Shown piece by piece: positions 5,582 through 13,319 of a stretch of 15,900 nt of DNA (position 1 is its first letter; every line of letters starts with the position of its first letter). The notes beneath the pieces are model-generated. The model had not been told where the DNA came from. It saw only the letters and a list, made by a program, of their open reading frames with translations, and searched no databases. The translations under genes and the position numbers were made by a program. Source of the DNA: Caulobacteraceae bacterium (GTDB taxonomy: Bacteria > Pseudomonadota > Alphaproteobacteria > Caulobacterales > Caulobacteraceae); the NCBI GenBank assembly GCA_004144935.1, contig SDZP01000038.1, positions 1 through 15,900 of the forward strand. The letters are read 5' to 3'.

Positions 5582-7582
5582 TTAGTAATCGAAGGGATCA
5601 TACCCTCCCGCATACTCCTGCGGCCCAAATCCCCGGTCAATCGGCGGATCGAACGGGTCGTAGCTCTCAGCATATTCCGGCAGCTTCCGCCAGCTGGCCA
5701 CCGGGGCCGAGAGCCGGTCGATCGAGCGACCGATCAGCGACAGGCAGTCGACCTCGTCGTCATGCCGCCCGAAGGGAAACCCCGCGCATTCGTCGATGAA
5801 ACAGTCCCCGTCGCCATCGTCACGCACGAAAATCCTCCCCTCCCGCACCAGGCTCTGAGCGCTTCGGGCCCGCGTGGCCTTGTCCTGTCCCGAACTCAGC
5901 CATTCCAGTGGGCAACTGACGGATCGCGCCTTCATCTTGGCGCGCAGCATCGGCTCCACCGCCCGCTGGATGACCCCGGCCTCGCCGAACCAGCGGCGGA
6001 TGCCGCCCCGACGCCGGAAGTCGGCGATCAGGTCGCACTGCCGCTCGATCCATTGGTCGCTGCTGGTCTGCCCGCCCCAGCTGGCCACTCGCCAGAGATT
6101 GAATTCGGCATCGACGCCCCAGACCAACAGTCGAGTGTAGTCGCCGCCGCCCTCGGTCACCGCATAATCGCTCGTGCCGTAATAGCGCAGGTGGCGCGGC
6201 AGCTCATGCTCCTGGAAGCGTTTGAACCAGCCCCGCTCGAAGTATGCGCCCTCCACGGGCCGGGGCCTCTGCTGGTACAGAGCATTCCAGGTCCGGACGT
6301 TCAGCTTGAACTGCGGCCAATGGTCGGCGTTCCAGTACTCGGGCCATAGGTAGTCCCCCACCTTGCGCCGCAACGGATCGTCCTCCCGCTCGGCCTGGGC
6401 CGGGATGTTGACCACCTCCCAGACCTCGCCGTCGCGGCAGAGGACTGGCCCGCTCTGCCCGTCATAGTCGGTCGGCAGCAGGCTCCCGGCCAGGTCGTCT
6501 TCATGCCAGCGGGTCTGGACCAGCACGATGCGACCGCCCGACTTCAGCCGGGTGCGCACCGTATCGTCGAACTCCTCGCGCGTGCGCTTTCGGATCAGAT
6601 CGCTGTCCGCCTCCGCCCGCCCCTTCACCGGGTCGTCGATGACGATCAGATCGGCGCGATTGCCGGTGATCCCGGCCAGCATACCGGCTCCCATCCACTC
6701 CGAGCCGTTGTCGAGGCCCCAGTCGATCACGCTGGCCCGGCCCCGTTCAGGCGCCACCCCGAACACCTTAGCGAATCCAGGCTGGCGGGTGACGTTCCTG
6801 GCCTTTCGTCCCCGCCGGCCGGCCAACGCCGTGGCGTAGGTCACCACCAGCACGCTGCGGTTGGCCTGCCTCGCCAGGAACCACGGCGTAAAGACATCGA
6901 CGCCATAGGTGGACTTCGCCGATCCGGGCGGCATGAAGCCCATCAGCCGCTTGATCTCACCACGTTCGACGGCCTCCAGCTTCTCCAGCCATAGCCGGTG
7001 GTGGGCCCCCAGCCGCAGCCCCGGTCCCACGCCTGGCACGTCGATCACCTTGCAGAAGATTGACAGCCTCTCCCGGCCTGCCCTGTGGCGGCGGCGGACA
7101 GGCGCCTCGACCGCCACCCGTGCCGGCTGGACCGCCGGACGTCGGGTGCGAAGCGCCGCCCGGTTTTCGGCCGCTTCCAGAAGTTGCTGCCGCGTCAACC
7201 AGCCGGCCGCGGTCAGCGTCTCCCAGTACGGCTTGGGAATGACGTCCCGGCGTCTCCACTCCTGGACGAGGTCGACCTTGATCCCCAGCAGGTCGGCCAG
7301 AGGTCGCGTGCCGAAGCCGGTGATCATCTCCTCGTTCAGGCGACGCGAGCCGTCGGCGCCCGCCCGGATGGCCTCGGCCGTCTCCAGCTCCGCCCGCGTC
7401 GCGATCCCCGCCTTCACCACGCCTTTCCAGAAATCGACCTCGATCTGATCGCGTGCCCGCCAGTTGAGAACGCTCGACCGCTTTATTCCCAGCCGCCTGG
7501 CCACTTCGGCCGGCCCCCCCGCGTCCATCAGGATATGCCCGAAGGAACGCGGGGCCTCGTCACCCTCCGCCGGTCTGGTCAT
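5582..7582 (-). CDS. Phage terminase large subunit with tandem N-terminal HTH-like repeats
   Basis: A 666-aa DNA-packaging motor. The start at 7582 overlaps the scaffold stop as ATGA; an earlier ATG at 7618 would overlap it by 40 bp. ATPase: Walker A MPPGSAKST (217-225), Walker B LIVIDDPVKG (312-321), coupling motif TRWHEDDL (357-364). Nuclease: GTSDYAVTEGGGDYT (469-483) and HDDEVDCLS (607-615), supplying acidic metal ligands. Residues 22-70 and 90-139 are two copies of one HTH-like unit (LGIK...V..WR.RD.I...W....AG..TR..L..AE), so DNA recognition may be built in; no separate small terminase gene is visible. The last 30 residues hold a repeated EYA..YDPFD (637-645 and 657-665). It is longer than typical podovirus large terminases because of the N-terminal part. 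It ends the coupled operon portal, Bbp19-like, scaffold, terminase. The role is well established for the family; the DNA-recognition idea is inferred. Confidence 0.93.
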   Translation of the reverse strand: MTRPAEGDEAPRSFGHILMDAGGPAEVARRLGIKRSSVLNWRARDQIEVDFWKGVVKAGIATRAELETAEAIRAGADGSRRLNEEMITGFGTRPLADLLGIKVDLVQEWRRRDVIPKPYWETLTAAGWLTRQQLLEAAENRAALRTRRPAVQPARVAVEAPVRRRHRAGRERLSIFCKVIDVPGVGPGLRLGAHHRLWLEKLEAVERGEIKRLMGFMPPGSAKSTYGVDVFTPWFLARQANRSVLVVTYATALAGRRGRKARNVTRQPGFAKVFGVAPERGRASVIDWGLDNGSEWMGAGMLAGITGNRADLIVIDDPVKGRAEADSDLIRKRTREEFDDTVRTRLKSGGRIVLVQTRWHEDDLAGSLLPTDYDGQSGPVLCRDGEVWEVVNIPAQAEREDDPLRRKVGDYLWPEYWNADHWPQFKLNVRTWNALYQQRPRPVEGAYFERGWFKRFQEHELPRHLRYYGTSDYAVTEGGGDYTRLLVWGVDAEFNLWRVASWGGQTSSDQWIERQCDLIADFRRRGGIRRWFGEAGVIQRAVEPMLRAKMKARSVSCPLEWLSSGQDKATRARSAQSLVREGRIFVRDDGDGDCFIDECAGFPFGRHDDEVDCLSLIGRSIDRLSAPVASWRKLPEYAESYDPFDPPIDRGFGPQEYAGGYDPFDY

Positions 7583-8439
7583 GCATTCCCGGCCGCGATC
7601 TTCGTCAGTCGTGACCACTCGGCCTTCTCCTCGGCCCCGCCCGACATCCAGCGCGCCTGCCAGGCCTGATCGCGGCGCAGCGTGGCGATCCGCGCCTCGG
7701 CTTCTTCTGCCGTCATCCCGAACTTGGGTGCCCCCTCACCCTCGATGAACTGGTCCTCGGCCAGGCCCTCGCCGATGCGGGCGAACAGGTCGACCGTGCG
7801 GCGCGTGCCCAGCGCCCCTTCGATGGCGATTATCTCCTGGTGTCCCAGGCCGAAGTGGGTCGCCCCCCGCCGGAAGATCTCGGTGTTGCGGGCGAACTTC
7901 GGGCCCCACTCCCGCTGCAGGTCGATCCAGTCGGCGCGACTTTGGGCGTCGAACTCAGCCTTCGCCGCCGTCTCCCGCTCACCGACATGGGCGTTCCACT
8001 TCTCGGCCAGGGCGGCGGCCCGCGCCTTGCCGACGCCGGCCTCGAACAGCCATTCGGCGGCCTGGCCGCTGAACTCCGGATCCGCCCCGGCCAGTTCGCC
8101 GAAGCCATAGTCGGCCGCCGTCTCCGGCCGGCCCAGCGCGGTGAAGGCCCGCGCATAGCCGTCCGCGTCGTCCTCGCCGGCCGGCAGCGGCACCCGACCG
8201 GCCGACATCATCCGCTCCAGCGAGGCAAAGCTGGCGCCCAGCGCCTGCACGTCCTTGAAGCCCTTGCGCTTCATGTAGCCGCGGGTGGCCTCGTCGGAGA
8301 AATGATCCAGAAACGACGGGCCTTCAGTCGTTCCCTTTTTGGGGGAGCTGTCGGCCATCTGGTCGACTGAGGGGGCTCCAGCGGCGGCGTCATCGACGTC
8401 ACCCATCAGCTCTTCGATCGACAGTGCTTGCTCACTCAT
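7579..8439 (-). CDS. Phage capsid scaffold/assembly-like protein
   Basis: A 286-aa acidic, charged, largely helical protein placed between the portal and terminase genes, as expected for a podovirus scaffold (T7 gp9-like role: guides capsid assembly and then leaves). Features: low-complexity acidic N terminus (about 1-40), then GYMKRKGFKDVQALGASFAS near 54-73 and GRPETAADYGF near 103-113, a pattern I associate with scaffold or head-assembly proteins of alphaproteobacterial phages, and a long Glu/Ala/Arg-rich helical region to the C terminus. No membrane span. It overlaps the preceding Bbp19-like gene by 8 bp (ATGAGTGA), with GGAAGAGG six bases before its ATG, and the terminase by 4 bp. The assignment depends on composition and position as much as on motif. 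Confidence 0.75.
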   Translation of the reverse strand: MSEQALSIEELMGDVDDAAAGAPSVDQMADSSPKKGTTEGPSFLDHFSDEATRGYMKRKGFKDVQALGASFASLERMMSAGRVPLPAGEDDADGYARAFTALGRPETAADYGFGELAGADPEFSGQAAEWLFEAGVGKARAAALAEKWNAHVGERETAAKAEFDAQSRADWIDLQREWGPKFARNTEIFRRGATHFGLGHQEIIAIEGALGTRRTVDLFARIGEGLAEDQFIEGEGAPKFGMTAEEAEARIATLRRDQAWQARWMSGGAEEKAEWSRLTKIAAGNA

Positions 8440-8707
8440 CAGCGGCCTCTTCCTTCAGGTTGAACAGGGCCCGGTCGTCGATGGCGACCATGGCGCGGAT
8501 ACGGTTGAACACCTCCTGGCGGCCGATCAGCCGCATCGAGGCCAGCGGGTCGACGGCCCCGTCGGGACCGCGCGCCACCGGCGCCTCGGGAACCAGGCAG
8601 AAGCGTTTCAGGTCGGCCAGCACGGCCCGAGCCTCGCCATGCGAGCCGTCGCCGAACAGGCCCTGGTAGGCGCGCTTGCGGCGCAGCAGGGGGTGCAGCC
8701 AGGTCAT
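8432..8707 (-). CDS. Bbp19-like small phage protein
   Basis: A 91-aa soluble protein resembling the Bbp19 family, named after a Bordetella phage BPP-1 protein and common next to portal genes. Seen: AYQGLFGDGSHGEARAVLAD then LKRFCLV (residues about 13-39), DPLASMRLIGRQEVFNRIRA (about 53-72) and an acidic tail. The function of the family is unknown; its constant position suggests a role in head or portal assembly. The ATG at 8707 overlaps the portal stop by 4 bp (ATGA), with GGAGGG six bases upstream, so it is probably translated by coupling. A longer reading frame continues upstream to 9781 in the same frame but lies inside the portal gene and is an artefact. Confidence 0.75.
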   Translation of the reverse strand: MTWLHPLLRRKRAYQGLFGDGSHGEARAVLADLKRFCLVPEAPVARGPDGAVDPLASMRLIGRQEVFNRIRAMVAIDDRALFNLKEEAADE

Positions 8708-10347
8708 TGTCCGCCCTCCAGCAGCCCGGCCGCCGCCGCGTCTTTCGCCGCGCCCGCCGCCTGCCCGGCCGCGCCCAGCATCGCCTGCAGCTGGGCCATC
8801 GCCGCGTCTTGCCCGGCCAGGGCCTCCATGTCTTCCGGACTGCGCAGCAGCCCGGCCGGCGCGCCGCGGATCTCCGCCAGCCGGCGCAGGGTCTCCGGTC
8901 CCTTGATCATCTTCGCCGCCGAGGGATCGAACTGGCCGACCGCCGCCGCGTCCTCCAGCAGCCGCAGGATGGCCAGCCCCTCGTCCGACTTCTGGGCCCG
9001 GGCCAGCGGCGAGGTGTAGTCGATGTCGGCGACCACATTCTCCAGGGCGTCCAGCTCCGGCGGCATGTCCGGCAGGGCGCCGGCCCCGGCCAGGATGTCC
9101 AGCTCGGCCTGCACCAGCGGCCCCAGCAGTTCCGACTGCAGCCGGCCCATCACCGGGGCCAGCAGCGCCCCCTTCTCCTGGGCCCGCAGCATCGCCTCGG
9201 TGGCGGTCATCTGCGGCGTCTCGACCAGTATCTGGAACAGGGTGACCAGGAAGGCCTGGTTGATCGATTCCCGGGTATGGCTGATCATCTCCAGGCTGAT
9301 CGGCATGTTGGCCCCCACCTGCAGCGGACGCACCAGTTCGGTCCCGTCGTGCGACAGGGCGCCCCGGTTGATCGTCCCCGGCCCCAGCTTGAAGGCCGAC
9401 AGCCCGCCCTCGTCCGACAGCAGCAACGGCGGCTCGGCGATCATCTGGCCGGTGCGCAGCAGGGTCCTCTGCTGGGCGTTGATGGTCTTGATGTCGGCCA
9501 GCGCCGCCATCGCCGGCCCGCGCCCATAGACCTCGCGCGGGGCGGTCACATAGCGCGCCACCGCATAGCGCAGGGTGCGGTAGCCCTGCTCCTTGAGCAG
9601 CTTGCGGCCCTCGAAACTGACGTACCAGCTGGCGAACGCCATGCCCCGCCAGTCCCTGCGCGACCAGTCGGCATCCTGGCGCGGGCCGACGCAGTGGATC
9701 AGTTCGAACCGGCGGTGCGGCTCCTGCTCGGCGGCCCGCCTGATGCTGTCCGGCGTCTCCTCGCCGAACCGCTGCAGCCACTGGCGGGCGGTCAGCTCGA
9801 ACTTGCGGTGCACGGTGTCGACCTGGCCCTGGAAGTTCTCGGCGAACCAGGTCTCGGCGAACGGGATCGAGCGATAGCGCAGGCCGCCCCCTTCCGCCTC
9901 GTCGACGAACAGCGCCCCGTTGCCGAAGGCGCCCAGGCCGACATAGGTCTCATGCGCCTGGGCGGCGAAATTGGCCCCGGCCGCATAGCGGGCCGAGAAC
10001 AGCGTCTCGTTGACCTGCCCCAGCCACGCCCGCACCGCCTCGGGCAGCGCCGCCGGCCGGTCGCGCACATCGCGCCAGTCGCGCATGGCCAGTTCGTGCC
10101 AGCGGCTGGTGCGCGGGGTCAGCATGCTCTCGATGGCGGCGGCGAACTTGTCGAGCGCCAGGGGCGCGGTGCTGTCGAACACCTTGCGCGCCCGCCACGC
10201 GGCCTCGCCGGTCTGTCTGGTGGTGAAGTCCCCGTGCCGGGTCAGCACATGCTCGGCCACCTCCTGGCAGACCGCGTCCAGCGGGGCCCGCTCGGCCTCC
10301 ATCCGGGCCTGGCGGCGCAACACCTCTTCGGCGCGACTGTCGGTCAT
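8704..10347 (-). CDS. Phage portal protein (T7-type head-tail connector)
   Basis: A 547-aa portal of the T7 gp8-like Head-tail_con family: a dodecameric ring at one head vertex through which DNA enters and leaves. Characteristic segments: an N-terminal helix (EEVLRRQARMEAERAPLDAV), FDSTAPLALDKFAAAIESML (about 58-77) with SRWHEL soon after, LGAFGNGALFVDE (about 138-150), REVYGRGPAMAALADIKTIN (about 272-291), QAFLVTLFQIL and TATEAMLRAQEK (about 378-391), and an Ala/Gly-rich C terminus. Length fits the family (500-560 aa). GGAGAG lies just before the ATG at 10347. The conserved element at 10433-10472 lies about 85 nt upstream. Being a T7-type portal, it argues against an HK97-type gene transfer agent. 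Confidence 0.93.
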   Translation of the reverse strand: MTDSRAEEVLRRQARMEAERAPLDAVCQEVAEHVLTRHGDFTTRQTGEAAWRARKVFDSTAPLALDKFAAAIESMLTPRTSRWHELAMRDWRDVRDRPAALPEAVRAWLGQVNETLFSARYAAGANFAAQAHETYVGLGAFGNGALFVDEAEGGGLRYRSIPFAETWFAENFQGQVDTVHRKFELTARQWLQRFGEETPDSIRRAAEQEPHRRFELIHCVGPRQDADWSRRDWRGMAFASWYVSFEGRKLLKEQGYRTLRYAVARYVTAPREVYGRGPAMAALADIKTINAQQRTLLRTGQMIAEPPLLLSDEGGLSAFKLGPGTINRGALSHDGTELVRPLQVGANMPISLEMISHTRESINQAFLVTLFQILVETPQMTATEAMLRAQEKGALLAPVMGRLQSELLGPLVQAELDILAGAGALPDMPPELDALENVVADIDYTSPLARAQKSDEGLAILRLLEDAAAVGQFDPSAAKMIKGPETLRRLAEIRGAPAGLLRSPEDMEALAGQDAAMAQLQAMLGAAGQAAGAAKDAAAAGLLEGGQ

Positions 10348-10432
10348 TCAGCTCTCCGGATGCACGGGTTCGCGAGGCGGCGAAGGGGGCCTCCGCCGCG
10401 CGTCTGGAACCGGTGTTGAGGGTTGGAGCCGC

Positions 10433-10472
10433 TTATCGAAGCGGCGGGACTATTATCCCACGTCGGCGGGAC
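10433..10472 (-). promoter_or_regulatory. Conserved phage promoter-like element, copy B
   Basis: Minus-strand reading ACGTGGGATAATAG, then TCCCG, then CCGCTTCGATAAG. It shares the 13-base end and the TGGGATAAT (an extended -10 form, TGnGATAAT) with copy C at 10680-10719. It stands in the gap between the 59-aa gene and the portal gene, about 85 nt before the portal start. No good -35 is seen at the usual distance. Confidence 0.6.
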
Positions 10473-10490
10473 AACAGGAAAAACTAGGCC

Positions 10491-10670
10491 TCAGCCCATC
10501 AGCACCTTGGTCGCCACCCCGCCCTCGCTGCGGCCCAGCGCGTTGGACAGGAAGGTGGCGGCGCGGCCGCGGCGCTGGCGCAGGCGGTCGCCTTCCTCCG
10601 CCCTCTGACGGGCTTCGTTGATGGTCGGCGGCGGCGGGGTCGGCCGCGGCGGTTTCATGTCCGGTTCCAT
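10491..10670 (-). CDS. Small proline-rich phage protein upstream of portal
   Basis: A 59-aa protein too short for usual gene callers. It starts MEPDMKPPRPTPPPPTINEA, continues with a charged helix (RQRAEEGDRLRQRRGR) and ends in FLSNALGRSEGG...ATKVLMG. Short proteins with a proline-rich head, an Arg-rich middle and a ...A.K.LLG-like tail are frequent just upstream of portal genes in podoviruses and related prophages; some are virion components, but this one's function is not known. The start is secure: AAGGAG five to seven bases upstream, directly fused to the conserved element at 10680-10719. It is the first visible gene of the head block. Confidence 0.7.
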   Translation of the reverse strand: MEPDMKPPRPTPPPPTINEARQRAEEGDRLRQRRGRAATFLSNALGRSEGGVATKVLMG

Positions 10671-10679
10671 GGGCTCTCC

Positions 10680-10719
10680 TTATCGAAGCGGTGAGACCAT
10701 TATCCCACGTCCGGGCTCC
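10680..10719 (-). promoter_or_regulatory. Conserved phage promoter-like element, copy C
   Basis: Minus-strand reading ACGTGGGATAATGG, then TCTCA, then CCGCTTCGATAAG, running straight into the AAGGAG of the 59-aa gene. Transcription from just past the GATAAT would leave a leader of roughly 25-30 nt. Copies A and B share 13 identical bases downstream and the A/T-rich -10-like block. This is probably the promoter that starts the visible part of the late operon. Confidence 0.62.
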
Positions 10720-10835
10720 GCAAGGGGGTTTCTCCTGCGCCCGATAACGATGATCGCCGGCCTTAAGACAATCGCAGGCTCCAACCTGCATGATCGTCAA
10801 AAGTACGGAGGGGCCTGGGGAGGTCTTGCGGGTGG

Positions 10836-12926
10836 ATGCGTCTCATACTGGATGAAGGACTGGACGAGCTGGCGGCGCAGAGCCACCAGGTCCTGCCAAT
10901 GCGGGTGCTGGTCACCCTCGGGGTCGGCGCCGTGCTCGGCCTCGTCACCGCCTGGCCGCTGGCCATGGCCTGGGCGGCCGGCGGGCTGGCGCTGGAGGCC
11001 TGGAGCTGGTTCGCCACCCGGCCGCAGTTCAAGGGTGTCGCCATCGGCGCCCCGCAGCGCTTCAACCATTTCGCCAACCTCGCCGCCATCGCCTGCTTCT
11101 GGTTCTATGCCGGCGCCCTCTTCTGGCTGGCCGGGACCATGGCGGGGGCCATCTGCGCGGTCACCGTCTGGCTCAGCCTGATCGGCTACGGCCAGGCCTT
11201 CTCCTTCCAGTCGCCAGTCGGCTCCCTGGTCAGCGGCGGCCTGCCGGCGCTCGGCATGCTGATCCTCGCCATCGCCGCCCCGGTGCCCGGCGCCGCCATG
11301 GGGCCCATCTGGCTGATGCTGATCATCGCCGTCGGCTTCGCCGCGGCCGGCTTCAAGCAGATGATGGTCTCACGCCGCAGCTTCCACGACGCCCAGGCCG
11401 CCCTGCTGGCCAGCGAGGCCGGCTACCGCATCCTGGCCGACAACGTCACCGACGTCATCTCCCGCCACGCCCCCGAAGGCGGCATGAGCTACATCTCCCC
11501 CTCCGCCAAGCGGGTCTTCGGCTGGGAGCCGGAGCAGATCATCGGCAAGGCGCGCGACAACATCATGCCCGAGGACATGCCCCGGCTGATCGGCGCGATC
11601 ACCCTGGCCCGCGAGACCGCCCAGCCCCAGACCATCGACTACCGCATCCACCACGCCGACGGCCGCACCATCTGGGTCGAAAGCAGCATCGTCGCCTTCG
11701 GCGAGGGCGAGCTGGTGATGACCTCCCGCGACATCACCGCCCGCAAGGCGCTGGAGGCCGACCTTGTCGCAGCCGCCCGCCATGCCGAGAGCGCCGCCGC
11801 CGCCAAGGCCGACTTCCTCGCCAACATGACCCACGAGCTGCGCACCCCGCTGACCGCCATCATCGGCTTCTCCGAGGTGCTCGGCCGCTCGACCCAGCTG
11901 GCCGCCGACCAGGCCCGCCAGGTCGGCCTGATCCGCGAGGCCAGCGACATCCTGCTCGGCATCGTCAACAGTGTCCTCGACTACAGCAAGCTGGAGGCCG
12001 GCGGCCTGGAGTTCGACCGCCAGCCCTTCGATCCCGCCGTCATGGCCGCCTCCGTCCTCGGCCTGGTCGAGCAGCAGGCGGCCGCCAAGGGCCTGCGCCT
12101 CACGCTCGACGCCGCCGACGCCGGCGGCGGCCTGCTCGGCGATGGCCCGCGCCTGGGCCAGGTGCTGCTCAACCTGCTCTCCAACGCCGTCAAGTTCACC
12201 GCCCAGGGCGGCGTCCATGTCCGCCTCACCCGCCGCCCTCACAAGAGACTGCAGCGCCTGCGCGTCGAGGTGATCGACACCGGGGCCGGCATCGCGCCGG
12301 ACAAGATCGACGCCCTGTTCGAACGCTTCACCCAGGCCGACGCCACCATCTCGCGCCAGTACGGCGGCACGGGCCTTGGCCTCGCCATCGCCCGCCGCAT
12401 CGTCGAGAGCATGGAGGGCCGCATCGGCGCCGCCAGCCAGGCCGGCCGCGGCTCGACCTTCTGGTTCGAGCTCGACCTGCCCGCCGCCGAGCTGGCCCCC
12501 GCCCTGGAGGCCCCCGCCGCGCCTGAGCACCTGGACCGCCCGCTGCGCCTGCTGCTGGTCGAGGACAATCCGGTCAACCGCGAGCTGGTCGCCGCCCTGC
12601 TGGCCCCCTTCGACGTCGAGATCACCCAGGCCCACGACGGCGCGCAGGGCCTCGCCGCGGTGCGCGGCGGCGCCTACGACCTGGTGCTGATGGATGTGCA
12701 GATGCCGGTCATGGACGGCCTCACCGCCACCCGCGCCATCCGCCGGCTGCCCATCCCGCAGCCGCCGATCATCGCCATGACCGCCAACGTCCTGCCCGAA
12801 CAGATCCAGCGCTGCCTCGAGGCCGGCGTCGATGACCACCTCGGCAAGCCGATCAACACCGCCGCCCTGCTGGCCTGCCTCGACCGCTGGAGCGCCCCCG
12901 ACGCCCGCGAAACGCGGGCCGCCTGA
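10836..12926 (+). CDS. Membrane hybrid histidine kinase (PAS, HisKA, HATPase, receiver)
   Basis: A 696-aa two-component sensor kinase with a built-in receiver. Order: hydrophobic N-terminal sensor region with about four to six membrane spans (residues 20-175); PAS domain (about 190-305, ending MTSRDITARK); coiled linker; HisKA with H-box FLANMTHELRTPL (phospho-acceptor H333); HATPase with N-box NLLSNAVKFT (N450), G1 DTGAGI (481-486) and GGTGLGLA (510-517); receiver with ED (576-577), LMD (D620, phospho-acceptor) and K671. All key residues are intact. No separate response regulator is adjacent, so phosphate must pass to a partner elsewhere, usually through a phosphotransfer protein. The start at 10836 has GGGGAGG twelve bases upstream, which is rather far. 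The gene is divergent from the phage operon. No gene symbol can be given; the signal sensed is unknown. Confidence 0.92.
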   Translation: MRLILDEGLDELAAQSHQVLPMRVLVTLGVGAVLGLVTAWPLAMAWAAGGLALEAWSWFATRPQFKGVAIGAPQRFNHFANLAAIACFWFYAGALFWLAGTMAGAICAVTVWLSLIGYGQAFSFQSPVGSLVSGGLPALGMLILAIAAPVPGAAMGPIWLMLIIAVGFAAAGFKQMMVSRRSFHDAQAALLASEAGYRILADNVTDVISRHAPEGGMSYISPSAKRVFGWEPEQIIGKARDNIMPEDMPRLIGAITLARETAQPQTIDYRIHHADGRTIWVESSIVAFGEGELVMTSRDITARKALEADLVAAARHAESAAAAKADFLANMTHELRTPLTAIIGFSEVLGRSTQLAADQARQVGLIREASDILLGIVNSVLDYSKLEAGGLEFDRQPFDPAVMAASVLGLVEQQAAAKGLRLTLDAADAGGGLLGDGPRLGQVLLNLLSNAVKFTAQGGVHVRLTRRPHKRLQRLRVEVIDTGAGIAPDKIDALFERFTQADATISRQYGGTGLGLAIARRIVESMEGRIGAASQAGRGSTFWFELDLPAAELAPALEAPAAPEHLDRPLRLLLVEDNPVNRELVAALLAPFDVEITQAHDGAQGLAAVRGGAYDLVLMDVQMPVMDGLTATRAIRRLPIPQPPIIAMTANVLPEQIQRCLEAGVDDHLGKPINTAALLACLDRWSAPDARETRAA

Positions 12927-12935
12927 CCTCATCCT

Positions 12936-12952
12936 CCCCCGTAAGACGGGGG
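12936..12952 (+). terminator. Short hairpin after kinase gene
   Basis: CCCCCGT (12936-12942) pairs with ACGGGGG (12946-12952) around AAG, ten bases past the kinase stop. There is no U-tract, so it may only assist the stronger hairpin that follows at 12976. Confidence 0.4.
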
Positions 12953-12975
12953 CGGATAGACGACCCCAAACGAAA

Positions 12976-13000
12976 ACGGCGCCCGCGAGGGGCGCCGTCT
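12976..13000 (+). terminator. Rho-independent-like terminator of kinase gene
   Basis: A 9-bp perfect stem (ACGGCGCCC at 12976-12984 with GGGCGCCGT at 12990-12998), 5-nt loop, followed by CTTTCGTC. Short T-run, but position about 50 nt after the kinase stop and stem quality fit a transcription terminator. Confidence 0.72.
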
Positions 13001-13021
13001 TTCGTCTGCAAGGCGCGCTTG

Positions 13022-13065
13022 CTCCACCGGACCTGACAGGGGGGAGCGTGTCAGGCCCGGTGGAG
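13022..13065 (-). terminator. Very long hairpin after the 36-aa gene
   Basis: A 17-bp stem with a single mismatched pair (13022-13038 with 13049-13065) closes a 10-nt G-rich loop. It begins about 14 nt past the stop codon of the 36-aa gene on the minus strand. There is no U-tract on either side, so it may protect or end that transcript, or be a structured RNA element. Confidence 0.5.
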
Positions 13066-13079
13066 TCCGGCGCGGCGGC

Positions 13080-13190
13080 TCAAGCGCCGAAGACCCGCGC
13101 GGCGGTTTCGAGTTGGGCGATGCCCAGGATGGCCACGACGGGCAGGGCGGCGAGAAGCAGGCTGGCCAGGTTGGCGATGCGAACGGTCAT
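13080..13190 (-). CDS. Small hydrophobic membrane peptide, 36 aa
   Basis: ATG at 13190 opens a 36-codon frame with GAGGG about ten bases upstream. MTVRIANLAS is followed by a continuous hydrophobic run (LLLAALPVVAILGIAQ, residues 11-26) and a short polar tail ending ARVFGA. It could span the membrane once, or be a short exported peptide. I know of no named family; short single-span peptides are common in alphaproteobacteria. It stands alone, flanked by a strong hairpin downstream and a 170-nt leader region upstream that carries palindromes at 13320-13344. Coding status is likely but not proven. Confidence 0.5.
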   Translation of the reverse strand: MTVRIANLASLLLAALPVVAILGIAQLETAARVFGA

Positions 13191-13319
13191 GTCAGTAGTC
13201 CCTCTGTTTGTGTGCGGCGGCGCGTCCCTGCGCTGCTGTGATTTGAGGTATACTGAAGGAGACCTGAAAAGGCTTGTTAAGCTTGCGTCATGACGTCGTT
13301 GTAAGAGACTAACGCAGGT

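Noticed and set aside
8708..9781. Upstream extension of the Bbp19-like gene
   Set aside because: It lies out of frame within the portal gene; the ATG at 8707 with GGAGGG and ATGA coupling is the better start.
8707..10419. Long plus-strand open frame opposite the portal gene
   Set aside because: Translation is Arg/Gln/Gly-rich with no recognisable motif, and the minus strand encodes a clear portal. It is a by-product of high GC codon use.
37..10670. Gene transfer agent head cluster
   Set aside because: The portal and capsid look T7/podovirus-type, whereas known alphaproteobacterial gene transfer agents use HK97-type portal, protease and capsid genes, which are not seen here.
1151..10719. The three conserved 13-mer copies as integration (att) sites or long terminal repeats
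   Set aside because: All are in the same orientation directly before phage genes, two within 250 bp of each other, with no integrase or tRNA nearby; a regulatory element explains them better.
11370..12932. Long minus-strand open frame opposite the histidine kinase
   Set aside because: Gly/Ala/Asp-rich, no family signal, and the plus strand has a complete intact kinase.
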